Source: CBDCWT01 sp965223305 (GTDB taxonomy: Bacteria > Planctomycetota > Planctomycetia > Pirellulales > Pirellulaceae). Taken from it: DNA of 64,000 nucleotides. A program made the translations under genes and the position numbers. Position 1 is the first letter of the stretch. Each line of letters begins with the position of its first letter. The notes beneath the pieces were generated by a model. It saw only the letters and a program-made list of their open reading frames with translations. It was not told the DNA's origin and ran no database searches. The stretch spans positions 1-64,000 of the forward strand of contig CBDCWT010000040.1 of assembly GCA_965223305.1 (NCBI GenBank), in the 5' to 3' direction. This document shows positions 46,201-54,771 of this stretch, piece after piece.

Positions 46201-48687
46201 CTACTCCCGGGTCTTGGTGACATCCAGATTAAACAAGGAGTTCACTGTCATTGTATAAGCCGCGATCTCAACGCGTTCCGCGTCGCTGACATCTAAATCG
46301 GAGGTCATTTCTTGGGCCAGGCCCGGAGCCTGGTGATAGGTCGTCCGGAGTTGGTCCAAACCGTCCAGCAGCAGAGCCAACTCCAACTCGTCCGGCCGCT
46401 GCGAAGTCACCGCTTCATAGGCCAAACTCAAGCGTTCGCGGTCACTGGCTGTGTCCCCGAGGCGCAGCCGTTGCGCGAAGTACCGCGCGGCCTGGAAGAC
46501 CTGTTGCTCGTTCATCAATACGAGCGCCTGGAGCGGCGTGTTCGTCCGTTCGCGCCGGGCGATGCAACTCTCCCGGGTGGGAGCATCGAAGATCGTCATC
46601 TGCGGTGGTGGAAGTGCCCGCTTCCAAAAACTGTAGAGGCTGCGGCGGTAGATCTTCGGACCTCGATCTGCCTCGAACGAATAGGTGCTCGACGAGACCA
46701 TCGAGACTGTTTTCCAAAGGTTGGGAGGCTGGGGCGGCTTCACGCTCTTGCCGTACATCTCCTGGTGGAGCAGACCGCTCACCGCGAGGATCTGATCACG
46801 AATCATCTCAGCGTCCAGCCGGAAGCGAGATCCCCGAGCGAGCAGCCGGTTCTGAGGATCTACCTGATACAAAGCGGCCGGTGCCCGCGAAGACTGCTGA
46901 TAAACCTCGGAGGTGACGAGCTCCCGAACCAGTCGCTTGACGTCCCAACCCGATTGCACGAATCGCACCGCCACATCGTCCAACAACTCGGGATGGCTGG
47001 GCCATTCACCCTGCGCGCCGAAGTCCTCTGCAGTCCTGACAATCCCCACACCGAAGAACTGCTGCCAGAATCGATTGACCGCGACTCGGGCCGTGAGCGG
47101 GTGATCCGCGCGGGTCAGCCAGCGAGCCAGATCCATGCGCGTCGGCACCCGGCTGCGGGCCGCTAGCGCGGGCAAGAAAGCAGGGGTTGCCCGTTCGACG
47201 CGCTCGCCGGGTTGATCGTAGGCACCGCGCACCAGGACAAAGGTGGGACGGATCTCCTTGCGCTCCTTCATCACCAAGGTCACTGGGATTGCATTCTCCA
47301 GCTCGCGTTTTCGTTTTGACAGCGCCTTCAGTTCCAGCTCCCGCTGGCTCAGCGTTTCAGACTCTCCGCAATCCGCCCCCGACCCAGCGCCGGCTGTCCC
47401 TGCTGTACCGGCCTGCCGCAGCGACTCGATCATCTTGGTGAGGCGGGCGATTTGTGACTCCAGCTGCTCGAGCTGCAGTTGTTGCTTCGCATTCGGCAGT
47501 CGAATGAAGGGAGGATGCGTCGATTTGCCTGGCGTCTCCGGTTCAGCATCGATGTTGTTGAAGAACGCAAACAGCTCATAAAACTCCCGCTGAGTCACCG
47601 GGTCGTACTTGTGATCGTGGCAGACCGCACATTGCAGCGTCATCCCCAAAAACGCGGTTCCAAACGCGGTGACTCGATCGACCACGTTGCGGGCAAAACT
47701 CTCGGCGGGAATCGCCGTGCCGCGGTCGATGACTAAGTGCAGACGGTTGAATCCCGAGGCGATCCGCTGGTCGAGCGTGGGCCGCTCGTACAAATCCCCA
47801 GCCAGTTGATAGGTGATGAACCTGTCGAAGGCGAGATTCTCATTGAACGACCGAATTACCCAATCTCGATACGGCGTCATCTCTCGGTAGTGGTCGTGAT
47901 GGATGCCATTCGTGTCTGAGAAGCGGACCAGGTCGAGCCAGTACTTCGCCATGTGCTCGCCAAAGCGGGGCGAGGCCAACAGGCGGTCGACGAGTCGCTC
48001 ATAGGCACCTGCCGACGAGTCGCGCAGAAAACCGTCAAGCTGGCTTTTGGTGGGCGGCAAGCCGGTCAGGTCAAAAGTGACGCGACGAATCAGTGTCCGT
48101 CGATCGGCCCGAGGTTGAGGTTGGACTCCCTGGTGAATCAGGTGCTTCCAAACGAACCGGTCGATCCGCTCCGCACCCCACTCCGACATCGCGCCGCGGG
48201 GGGCGACCTGTGGCTGAGGGGCCACAAATGCCCAGAACGCCTGATACTGGGCTCCCTGGAGAATCCAGCGCTTGATCAACTCCTTCTCTTGGTCGTTGAG
48301 CGGCTGCTTGTGCGAGTCGCCTGGCGGCATCCTCTCAGCTTCATCGCTGGACGTCAGCCGCTGCCAGATCTCGCTCGACTCCAGCTCATGCGGCACGATC
48401 GCCGCGCGACCTGCGCGTGCTGCAAAAGGACCTTCGGGGTCGTCGACAAGATCGAATCGCAGCTCACCTTGACGAGCGGCATCGTCGGGGCCGTGGCATT
48501 GAAAGCACCTGTCTGAAAGAACCGGCCGAATGTCCCGACTGAAGATGACCTCGTCCTCGGCCGCCGCGGCCGTGCACCACCCGCCCAGCAAACAGAGCGT
48601 CCCAACCGCGAGCAGGAGCGCTGAGAAAGTTGCCGGGCGACGCGCCCGGTGGGGATGATGTCCCGCTGTTCGTCGAACTCGTTTCAT
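46201..48687 (-). CDS. PSD1-type cytochrome c / DUF1549 / DUF1553 protein
   Basis: 828 residues with signal peptide (PATFSALLLAVGTLCLLGGW). A planctomycete cytochrome-c-like haem motif (CFQCHGPDDAARQGELRFDL) is followed by DUF1549 (FVWKHLIHQGVQPQPRADR, ERLVDRLLASPRFGEHMAKY, LQCAVCHDHKYDPVTQREFY) and DUF1553 (LARWLTRADHPLTARVAVNR, FWQQFFGVGIVRTAEDFGAQ, RTNTPLQALVLMNEQQVFQA). Family length is about 750-1000. It is presumed periplasmic and haem-binding. It is first gene of the operon with DUF1501 and the winged-helix protein. Confidence 0.9.
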   Translation of the reverse strand: MKRVRRTAGHHPHRARRPATFSALLLAVGTLCLLGGWCTAAAAEDEVIFSRDIRPVLSDRCFQCHGPDDAARQGELRFDLVDDPEGPFAARAGRAAIVPHELESSEIWQRLTSSDEAERMPPGDSHKQPLNDQEKELIKRWILQGAQYQAFWAFVAPQPQVAPRGAMSEWGAERIDRFVWKHLIHQGVQPQPRADRRTLIRRVTFDLTGLPPTKSQLDGFLRDSSAGAYERLVDRLLASPRFGEHMAKYWLDLVRFSDTNGIHHDHYREMTPYRDWVIRSFNENLAFDRFITYQLAGDLYERPTLDQRIASGFNRLHLVIDRGTAIPAESFARNVVDRVTAFGTAFLGMTLQCAVCHDHKYDPVTQREFYELFAFFNNIDAEPETPGKSTHPPFIRLPNAKQQLQLEQLESQIARLTKMIESLRQAGTAGTAGAGSGADCGESETLSQRELELKALSKRKRELENAIPVTLVMKERKEIRPTFVLVRGAYDQPGERVERATPAFLPALAARSRVPTRMDLARWLTRADHPLTARVAVNRFWQQFFGVGIVRTAEDFGAQGEWPSHPELLDDVAVRFVQSGWDVKRLVRELVTSEVYQQSSRAPAALYQVDPQNRLLARGSRFRLDAEMIRDQILAVSGLLHQEMYGKSVKPPQPPNLWKTVSMVSSSTYSFEADRGPKIYRRSLYSFWKRALPPPQMTIFDAPTRESCIARRERTNTPLQALVLMNEQQVFQAARYFAQRLRLGDTASDRERLSLAYEAVTSQRPDELELALLLDGLDQLRTTYHQAPGLAQEMTSDLDVSDAERVEIAAYTMTVNSLFNLDVTKTRE

Positions 48688-48915
48688 GCGTACCTTCCGT
48701 CAATCACAACCACGCCGCTCTCCATCCTATCATCCTGCCGCGCGTTCTCCTCATAGACTGCAGCGTCCCAGTTCGCCCTGCGATCAATTAATCGCACGCG
48801 GCGATGCCACGCCGCAGGATCGGGAACGATCGGTGCGCCGGTGCGATTGACAATCTGCAGGCCATCGCTAGGATGTTCAGTAACTCGTTGCCAATTCTAG
48901 ATTAAGGAAGTGACG

Positions 48916-50244
48916 ATGACCACTCAGATCGAGTCGGCTCGAGCCGGCGTGACCACCCCCGAAATGGAATTCGTAGCGCAGCGGGAGGGGCTGGATCCGG
49001 CTGCGATTCGCGCCGAAGTTGCCGCGGGACGGATGGTGATTCCTGCCAACACGGTCCACCTAGCAGGCCGCCTGGAGCCGATGTGTATCGGGACCGCGTC
49101 ATGTTGCAAAATCAATGCCAACATCGGGAATTCAGCGGTCACCAGTGACATCCAGGGCGAGCTGGAGAAGCTCCATACGGCGGTGCACTTTGGAGCGGAC
49201 ACCGTCATGGATTTGTCGACCGGCAAGGATATCGACAAGATCCGCCAGGCGATCATCGAGGCGTCACCGGTGCCGATCGGTACGGTGCCGATCTACCAGA
49301 TGCTGGAAGAGTTGGGTGGCAACATCGAGGAGATGCAACCGCAGCACTTTCTCGACATGGTCGAGCAGCAAGCGAAGCAAGGTGTCGACTACATGACGGT
49401 CCATTGCGGCGTACTACGAGAGCACCTGCCCTTGACCGCGGCGCGGGTGACCGGGATCGTCAGCCGCGGGGGATCGTTGATCGCCAAGTGGATGATGACC
49501 CACCGGCAGGAGAACCCGCTGTACACGCACTTCGACCAGTTGTGCGAAATCATGCGGCAGTACGACGTCACCTGGAGTCTCGGCGACGGTTTACGCCCGG
49601 GTTCGATCGCGGATGCCAGCGACGCGGCGCAGTTTGCGGAGCTCGAGGTATTGGGCGAGCTCACTAAGCGAGGACAGGACCAAGGTACTCAGGTGATGGT
49701 CGAAGGTCCCGGACATATCCCGATGGACCAAATCGACATGAACATCAAGAAACAGGCAGAAATCTGCAACGGGGCTCCGTTCTATGTCTTGGGTCCGTTG
49801 GTAACCGACGTGGCACCCGGTTACGACCATATCACGAGCGCCATTGGAGCGGCCTTAGCTGGTTGGAGCGGCGCAGCGATGTTGTGCTATGTGACCCCTA
49901 AGGAGCACCTAGGCCTGCCCAACAACGAAGATGTCAAACAGGGTGTGATCGCGTATAAGATCTCGGCCCACGCGGCAGACGTCGCTCGACAACGCCCGGG
50001 AGCTCGGCAACGCGATGATGCACTCAGCAAAGCACGCTTCGAGTTTGACTGGAACGAGCAGTTTCGTTTGGCGTTGGACCCTGAAACGGCCCGCGCGTAT
50101 CACGACGAAACACTGCCGCAAGAGGCATTCAAGAGCGCGCACTTCTGTAGCATGTGTGGTCCCAAATACTGCTCGATGAAGATCACCGAGGAGATCCGCG
50201 AGATGGCATCGCAGAGCGAGTTAGTAAAGCTGACGGGCGAGTAA
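48916..50244 (+). CDS. thiC: Phosphomethylpyrimidine synthase ThiC
   Basis: 442 residues. ATG 48916 is preferred to GTG 48910 because AAGGAA lies 6-7 bases before it. The radical-SAM ThiC signature is intact: EFVAQREGLDPAAIRAEVAA, IGTASCCKINANIGNSAVTS, DTVMDLSTGKDID, VEGPGHIPMDQIDMNIKKQ, and the C-terminal cluster ligands CSMCGPKYCSMKI. It converts aminoimidazole ribotide to HMP phosphate in thiamine synthesis. It is the short form without the N-terminal domain found in proteobacteria. No TPP riboswitch motif was found in the 228-base leader. Confidence 0.95.
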   Translation: MTTQIESARAGVTTPEMEFVAQREGLDPAAIRAEVAAGRMVIPANTVHLAGRLEPMCIGTASCCKINANIGNSAVTSDIQGELEKLHTAVHFGADTVMDLSTGKDIDKIRQAIIEASPVPIGTVPIYQMLEELGGNIEEMQPQHFLDMVEQQAKQGVDYMTVHCGVLREHLPLTAARVTGIVSRGGSLIAKWMMTHRQENPLYTHFDQLCEIMRQYDVTWSLGDGLRPGSIADASDAAQFAELEVLGELTKRGQDQGTQVMVEGPGHIPMDQIDMNIKKQAEICNGAPFYVLGPLVTDVAPGYDHITSAIGAALAGWSGAAMLCYVTPKEHLGLPNNEDVKQGVIAYKISAHAADVARQRPGARQRDDALSKARFEFDWNEQFRLALDPETARAYHDETLPQEAFKSAHFCSMCGPKYCSMKITEEIREMASQSELVKLTGE

Positions 50245-50265
50245 GTCCGCACTCGACCGACTCAC

Positions 50266-51558
50266 ATGAGCGCGAACGCGGCACTACCGGCTACTCCACT
50301 TCCCCCGCTGTCCGCCGACCCGGCCGTTTGGGGTCTGACGGCGACGCAGTTTCTGGGCGCCTTCAACGACAACCTGTTCAAGCAGCTGATCCTGTTGCTG
50401 GCGCTGAAGATGGCGGACCGCGACCTGCAACCGGTGGCGATGGCCATCTTCTCCATCCCTTTCTTGCTTCTTTCGGGTGTTGCCGGATTCTTATCGGACC
50501 GCCATAGCAAACGGACGATCATTGTCGCCTCGAAGGTCGCAGAGATTGGGGTGATGTCTCTGGGACTGGTCGCGTTCTTATGCTTCGGCCAGTTCGGGTT
50601 TGCCGGTTTGCTCGCCGTGTTGGCCTTGATGGCAACTCAGAGCACGTTCTTCGGGCCGGGGAAGTACGGCATTCTTCCCGAGATGCTGCGGGCGACCGAT
50701 CTCCCGCGTGCCAACGGCATCATCTTGATGACCACTTTCTTGGCGATCATCTTCGGAACGGCGGCGGCTGGCTACTTGAGCGACTGGTCGTTGGAGGCGG
50801 CCGCTTCGAACGGGCCCTCTGCCGCGCGGCTCTGGGTCGCATCGGCTTGCTGCATTGCGATCGCAATCGTCGGGACCGCAACATCGCTGCTCATTCGCAA
50901 AGTACCACCGTCGCAGGCGGGTTTGCCATTTGAACGATCGGCATGGGCGATGACCCAGGAGACTCGGGCGGTTCTGAGCGGTGATCGGCCGCTCGTGGTG
51001 GCCTTGGCAGCATCTTGTGTGTTCTGGTTGTTAGCCGGTGTCACCCAGCAGGTGGTGAACTCGTTGGGCAGCAAGCAACTCGAGTTGACCGACAGTGAGA
51101 CCAGCTTGCTGGTGGCGGCGATCGGCGTTGGCATTGCCCTTGGCGCCGTGGTGGCCGGTCGACTCTCGCAAGGGACCGCCAACTTCCGAGTCATGCGTTT
51201 GGGCGCCTGGGGATTGGTCGCTTGCTTGGGGTTGCTGGCTTTGCCGGGTCCTCGACACGGTCATCTGTGGGGATACCACGGCAGTTTCCCGTTGTTGGTG
51301 TTGTTAGGGTTGGCGGCAGGCTTGTTCGCCATTCCGTTGCAGGTTTTCCTGCAAACAAGACCGCCCGAGGGACAGAAGGGCCGAGTGATCGCCGTGATGA
51401 ACCAGGCAAACTTCGCTGCGATCCTGTTATCGGCCGCGGTTTATTTGTTGTTCGATACAATTGTCATCTGGTTCGACTGGCAGCGGAGCACGATGTTCGC
51501 CCTGGCAGCCGTGCTCGTGTTGCCGGTGGCGGTCTGGTACCGCGGAGCGAGAGAATGA
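50266..51558 (+). CDS. MFS transporter, LplT-like
   Basis: 430 residues with 12 predicted membrane segments. The opening WGLTATQFLGAFNDNLFKQL and the loop FLSDRHSKRTIIVASKVAEI are typical of LplT/acyl-ACP-lysophospholipid transporter-like MFS proteins. QSTFFGPGKYGILPEMLRAT supports that subgroup. It lies 22 bases after thiC on the same strand and is probably co-transcribed, but a link to thiamine is not implied. Likely substrate: lysophospholipid or another amphiphile. Confidence 0.85.
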   Translation: MSANAALPATPLPPLSADPAVWGLTATQFLGAFNDNLFKQLILLLALKMADRDLQPVAMAIFSIPFLLLSGVAGFLSDRHSKRTIIVASKVAEIGVMSLGLVAFLCFGQFGFAGLLAVLALMATQSTFFGPGKYGILPEMLRATDLPRANGIILMTTFLAIIFGTAAAGYLSDWSLEAAASNGPSAARLWVASACCIAIAIVGTATSLLIRKVPPSQAGLPFERSAWAMTQETRAVLSGDRPLVVALAASCVFWLLAGVTQQVVNSLGSKQLELTDSETSLLVAAIGVGIALGAVVAGRLSQGTANFRVMRLGAWGLVACLGLLALPGPRHGHLWGYHGSFPLLVLLGLAAGLFAIPLQVFLQTRPPEGQKGRVIAVMNQANFAAILLSAAVYLLFDTIVIWFDWQRSTMFALAAVLVLPVAVWYRGARE

Positions 51559-51631
51559 GCTTCAACTGGTCAGATCGTGTCAGCAAGGCGCCTGCTCCAC
51601 CTCTGAAGAGAGGACCGGCCGCAGTGACTAA

Positions 51632-52273
51632 ATGCGCAACCTCATGAGGTGTGGTTTTATGCTCGGTGCGACACTTAGTACAGATGCCTATCTTGACCGT
51701 TTGCGGTCCGAGGTAGCCCGGATCGACCAAGCGCATTTGAAGCGTTGGGCCGATCTGATCTACCAGGCTTGGGACGAGGAGCAGTACGTCTTTATCTTTG
51801 GCAACGGTGGGTCGGGCACGACCGCCAGTCATATGGCGGAGGATCTGGGCAAGAGCACGCTGCGGAACGAGGACTTACGAGACGAATCACGTCGGCGGTT
51901 GAAGGTATTGAGCCTGACCGACAATGCCGGCTGGATCATGGCGGTTGGCAACGACCTCGCTTACGATCAGATCTTCGTCCAACAGTTGATGAACTACGGA
52001 AGCCGCGGGGACTTGGTGATTGCCATCAGCGGATCTGGCAACAGCCCCAACGTGTTGCATGCCGTCGATTGGGCCAACCGCCACGACCTGGTGACTTTTG
52101 GGCTGACGGGATACGACGGAGGGAAGCTCAAGACTTTGCAGCAATACGGGCTTCACGTCGACCTACCGGACATGGGGATGGTGGAGAGTGTCCATCTGTG
52201 TTTGTTCCACTGGGTGCTGGACGATGTGTTTGCCCGCATCAACCACCAAGGCCGCTACGCGGACGCCAGTTGA
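51632..52273 (+). CDS. SIS-domain sugar isomerase, GmhA-like
   Basis: 213 residues (or 204 from ATG 51659). It has a phosphoheptose-isomerase-type SIS fold: YVFIFGNGGSGTTASHMAED, NAGWIMAVGNDLAYDQIFVQ, LVIAISGSGNSPNVLHAVDW, SVHLCLFHWVLDDVFAR. Family reaction: sedoheptulose 7-phosphate to heptose phosphate. Planctomycete homologues may act on other sugar phosphates. It follows the MFS gene by 73 bases. Repeats fill the space after it. Confidence 0.8.
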   Translation: MRNLMRCGFMLGATLSTDAYLDRLRSEVARIDQAHLKRWADLIYQAWDEEQYVFIFGNGGSGTTASHMAEDLGKSTLRNEDLRDESRRRLKVLSLTDNAGWIMAVGNDLAYDQIFVQQLMNYGSRGDLVIAISGSGNSPNVLHAVDWANRHDLVTFGLTGYDGGKLKTLQQYGLHVDLPDMGMVESVHLCLFHWVLDDVFARINHQGRYADAS

Positions 52274-52310
52274 GGTGTTTGTCTGCGACAGGCAGGGCGA
52301 CGCTTGGGCC

Positions 52311-52380
52311 AAGATCAGCCGGAATGTGTTAGCATCCGGTTGGTGTCGAACCGTGGGCTAACGCCCAGCGGCTGATTTTG
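52311..52380. repeat. Dispersed palindromic repeat, copy 2
   Basis: Same REP-like unit as 4995-5060 (GCCGGAATGTGTTAGCATCC ... GGGCTAACGCCCAGCGGCTG). It is followed by CACGGCCACACCGCAAGGCA, which also follows copy 4. Confidence 0.85.
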
Positions 52381-52428
52381 CACGGCCACACCGCAAGGCA
52401 AAGGACCATCGGGCTCACGATCTCGGCC

Positions 52429-52498
52429 AAGATCAGCCGGAATGCGTTAGCATCCGGTTGGTGTTAAACCGTGGGCTAACGCCCAGCGGCTGATTTTG
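52429..52498. repeat. Dispersed palindromic repeat, copy 3
   Basis: Near-identical tandem neighbour of copy 2, 48 bases downstream and in the same orientation (GGAATGCGTTAGCATCCGGT ... CTAACGCCCAGCGGCTGATT). Confidence 0.85.
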
Positions 52499-52517
52499 TA
52501 TCGCGGGTACTGGGCCA

Positions 52518-52578
52518 TCGTGTTGATCCTGTAAATCCTGTCAGAAGTAGTAGACAGGATCAACATGATGAACAGGAT
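52518..52578. repeat. GTTGATCCTGT inverted repeat, common planctomycete intergenic type
   Basis: GTTGATCCTGT and ACAGGATCAAC form an 11-bp inverted repeat around AAATCCTGTCAGAAGTAGTA. A third related unit (AACAGGATTG) follows. Such 'ATCCTGT' repeats are frequent between genes in this phylum. Confidence 0.65.
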
Positions 52579-52639
52579 TGAAGGGACAGCAACCAGCAAA
52601 GGGTTACCCATCACACCCGCTGCAACAGTCACGTAAGAC

Positions 52640-52760
52640 GCTCGGGAGGGCGAGGCTCCTGCCGAGCCGAGGTACATCGAAGTGACGGCTACAGCGGAAA
52701 CCGTGGGCTAACGCCGAGCGGCTGATTTTGCACCGCCACACTGCGAGGCAAAGGACCACA
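52640..52760. repeat. GGGAGGGCGAGGCTCCTGCC repeat and partial palindromic repeat copy 4
   Basis: 52644-52673 is the widespread GGGAGGGCGAGGCTCCTGCC unit with GAGCCGAG. From 52697 the right half of the REP-like unit (CCGTGGGCTAACGCCGAGCG) appears without its left half. Confidence 0.65.
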
Positions 52761-52807
52761 TCAAACGCTACAATGCATGAGTGGCATAAGGACCGAGGGG
52801 CACCGGG

Positions 52808-54499
52808 ATGAAATGTACTGATTACATCGCCGAATTCTTGGTGCGGGCGGGTGTCACTCATGTCTTCGAGCTGTCGGGGGGCATGATCGCGCATCTGCTC
52901 GATTCGTTCAGCCGTCACAAGAAGCTCAACGTCATCTCGGTGCACCACGAACAGTCTGGTGCATTTGCGGCGGAAGGGTTTGCTCGTTACTCCGGAAAAC
53001 CAGCCGTCGCTCTGGGCACGTCGGGACCTGGTGCTTTGAATCTCGTAACAGGCATCGCCAGCTGTTACTACGACTCAATCCCGGCCATCTTCATAACCGG
53101 ACAAGTGCAGACGTACCTGCAGCGCGCGGATCGTGCCGTACGCCAGTTCGGATTGCAGGAGTGTGAGTTTTCAGCAGTTGTGAAGTCGATCAGCAAAGAC
53201 GTGTATGCACCCAAGGCTGCTGACGAACTACCTGCGACGATGGAAAGAGCATTCGCAACCGCACTGGGTGATCGGCCCGGGCCCGTCGTGATCGAACTCC
53301 CGTTTGATGTGCAGGGCTCTGCAGTCGATGCGGAACCAGGCCAGCCGAGTGTCGCGGCACGAAAAGCCCCTGACGCGTCGGCGATCAACACAGTGGTTGA
53401 GCTGTTGGCCGAGGCCGAACGACCAATTGTCTTGGCAGGTGGTGGCATACGTGCCTCGTCGTCGCATCGGCAATTCCGCGAGTTCGCTCGTGCTTTACAG
53501 ATTCCAGTCGTATGTTCGATCATGGCCTTGGATGTCATGGCTGGCGACGACCCATTGCGTGTGGGTCTGACAGGCATTTACGGCGTTCGTGCCGCGAATC
53601 TAACGCTGGCAGAAAGTGACCTCGTGCTGGTACTCGGCAGCCGGCTAGACCACGGTGTGACCACGATGGATTCATCGGCCTGGAGCAAGTCACGAAAAGT
53701 GATTCATGTCGATTGCGATCCGGCCGAACTAGAGTCCCGCGTTCCGAGAACGACCAAGATCCATGCCGATGTGCGAGCTTTCTTGGAGAAGATCATCGCT
53801 GCCGCCGGGAGCCGGCAGCTTAGAACTCGGCAGGAATGGCTCGACCGAGTCGCTGCGCTGAAAGCCGCTCATCCTGACACAGCTGAGCTGACCGGCTGCC
53901 AAGGTATCAACCCCAATGAGATGATGCGAAAGCTGTCGCGGAGCTCGGGCCACGCAGCAGCCTTTGTTGTGGACGCCGGGCAGCACACTTGGTGGGCCGC
54001 TCAGTCGTTGCGGCTGAGGGCGGAGCAGCGTTTCTTGCCTAGCACAGGGCTCTGGGCACTGGGCAGCGCGATTCCCTGCGCCATCGGGGCAACTCTCGCG
54101 TCGGGCCGACCTATTGTTGCGATTTGCGGGGATGGCGCGTTCCAGATGAACAGCCAGGAACTCCAAACCATCGTGCGAAATCAGCTACCGATCAAGATCG
54201 TGGTCGTGAACAATCAGTGCCATGGAATGGTGCGACAGTTTCAGGAAGAGTTCTTTGACGCACAATACCCGTCAACTCTTTGGGGCTACAGTGCTCCCAA
54301 CTTCGTAGAAGTCGCCAAAGCCTACGGCATCGCCGGCACAAGAGCCACCAACGAACAGGAGCTGGCCGCCGGGTTAAGCGCGCTCTGGTCGCACCCCGAG
54401 GCAGCTAGTTTGCTGGAAGTCGTGATTGACACCTACACGAACGTCTATCCACATGTTTTGGCCGGCAAGTCAATCGGCACGATGGAGCGGTTCTCTTAG
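52808..54499 (+). CDS. Thiamine-pyrophosphate enzyme, acetolactate-synthase/2-oxoacid-decarboxylase-like
   Basis: 563 residues. Three-domain TPP enzyme: an N-terminal pyrimidine-binding domain with the catalytic Glu (VISVHHEQSGAFAAEGFARY; GTSGPGALNLVTGIASCYYD), a central domain (RPIVLAGGGIRASSSHRQFR), and a C-terminal pyrophosphate-binding domain with GDGAFQMNSQELQTIV...NN (about 440-470). There is no FAD-binding sequence I can identify. Family reactions include carboligation or decarboxylation of 2-oxoacids. Placed one gene before the oxidoreductase/condensation genes, it may supply an unusual acyl or alpha-hydroxyketone building block, which is inference. It stands alone on the plus strand, preceded by repeats. 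Confidence 0.85.
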   Translation: MKCTDYIAEFLVRAGVTHVFELSGGMIAHLLDSFSRHKKLNVISVHHEQSGAFAAEGFARYSGKPAVALGTSGPGALNLVTGIASCYYDSIPAIFITGQVQTYLQRADRAVRQFGLQECEFSAVVKSISKDVYAPKAADELPATMERAFATALGDRPGPVVIELPFDVQGSAVDAEPGQPSVAARKAPDASAINTVVELLAEAERPIVLAGGGIRASSSHRQFREFARALQIPVVCSIMALDVMAGDDPLRVGLTGIYGVRAANLTLAESDLVLVLGSRLDHGVTTMDSSAWSKSRKVIHVDCDPAELESRVPRTTKIHADVRAFLEKIIAAAGSRQLRTRQEWLDRVAALKAAHPDTAELTGCQGINPNEMMRKLSRSSGHAAAFVVDAGQHTWWAAQSLRLRAEQRFLPSTGLWALGSAIPCAIGATLASGRPIVAICGDGAFQMNSQELQTIVRNQLPIKIVVVNNQCHGMVRQFQEEFFDAQYPSTLWGYSAPNFVEVAKAYGIAGTRATNEQELAAGLSALWSHPEAASLLEVVIDTYTNVYPHVLAGKSIGTMERFS

Positions 54500-54564
54500 C
54501 TGCCTGTTAAAAAACGCCGTCCTTTCGTTTCAACCTCACAAAGCTCAGAACAGAGTTCTTCGCG

Positions 54565-54593
54565 GCGGCCCGTTGAGAAAATCAACAGGCCGC
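54565..54593. terminator. Strong hairpin between convergent genes, related to an IS end
   Basis: GCGGCCCGTTGA-N5-TCAACAGGCCGC, one mismatch in 12 pairs. It lies between the TPP-enzyme gene and the convergent GMC gene, so it can end both transcripts. The right arm (GAGAAAATCAACAGGCCGCTA) resembles the right end of the IS5-like element (GAGAAAATCAACACGCTGCTA). Confidence 0.55.
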
Positions 54594-54595
54594 TA

Positions 54596-54771
54596 ACCCG
54601 AATTATTCATGAGCGATCTGCTGCGAGGTCGTAAGTCCATCCGTGGCTTCGTCATGCTTCACAATTCTCCCTCGACGTATTGCTTCAATACGCCTGCGGA
54701 AGAATTGCTCGCCTTCCTTGCCACGAACGTACTTACAACCTCTCGCCACGATCTTCATGAATAATCCGGGT
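54596..54771. mobile_element. MITE-like palindromic element, copy 2 (176 bp)
   Basis: Same element as 5090-5265, flanked by TA at 54594-54595 and 54772-54773. Its right edge joins the GMC oxidoreductase gene: the gene's TAA stop (54771-54773) is formed from the last base of the element plus the flanking TA. It begins immediately after the hairpin at 54565-54593. Confidence 0.8.

Noticed and set aside
46312..47166. Plus-strand frame of 284 codons
   Set aside because: Antisense to the DUF1549/DUF1553 gene, which has recognised domains throughout.
48688..48915. Possible TPP riboswitch before thiC
   Set aside because: The conserved CTGAGA and ACCTGA-type segments were not found in the leader.
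52311..52760. CRISPR array
   Set aside because: The repeats are palindromic units of about 70 bases with irregular spacing and no cas genes.
52808..54499. Acetolactate synthase (ilvB) naming for the TPP enzyme
   Set aside because: No regulatory subunit gene and no clear FAD-binding sequence; only the TPP-enzyme superfamily can be supported.
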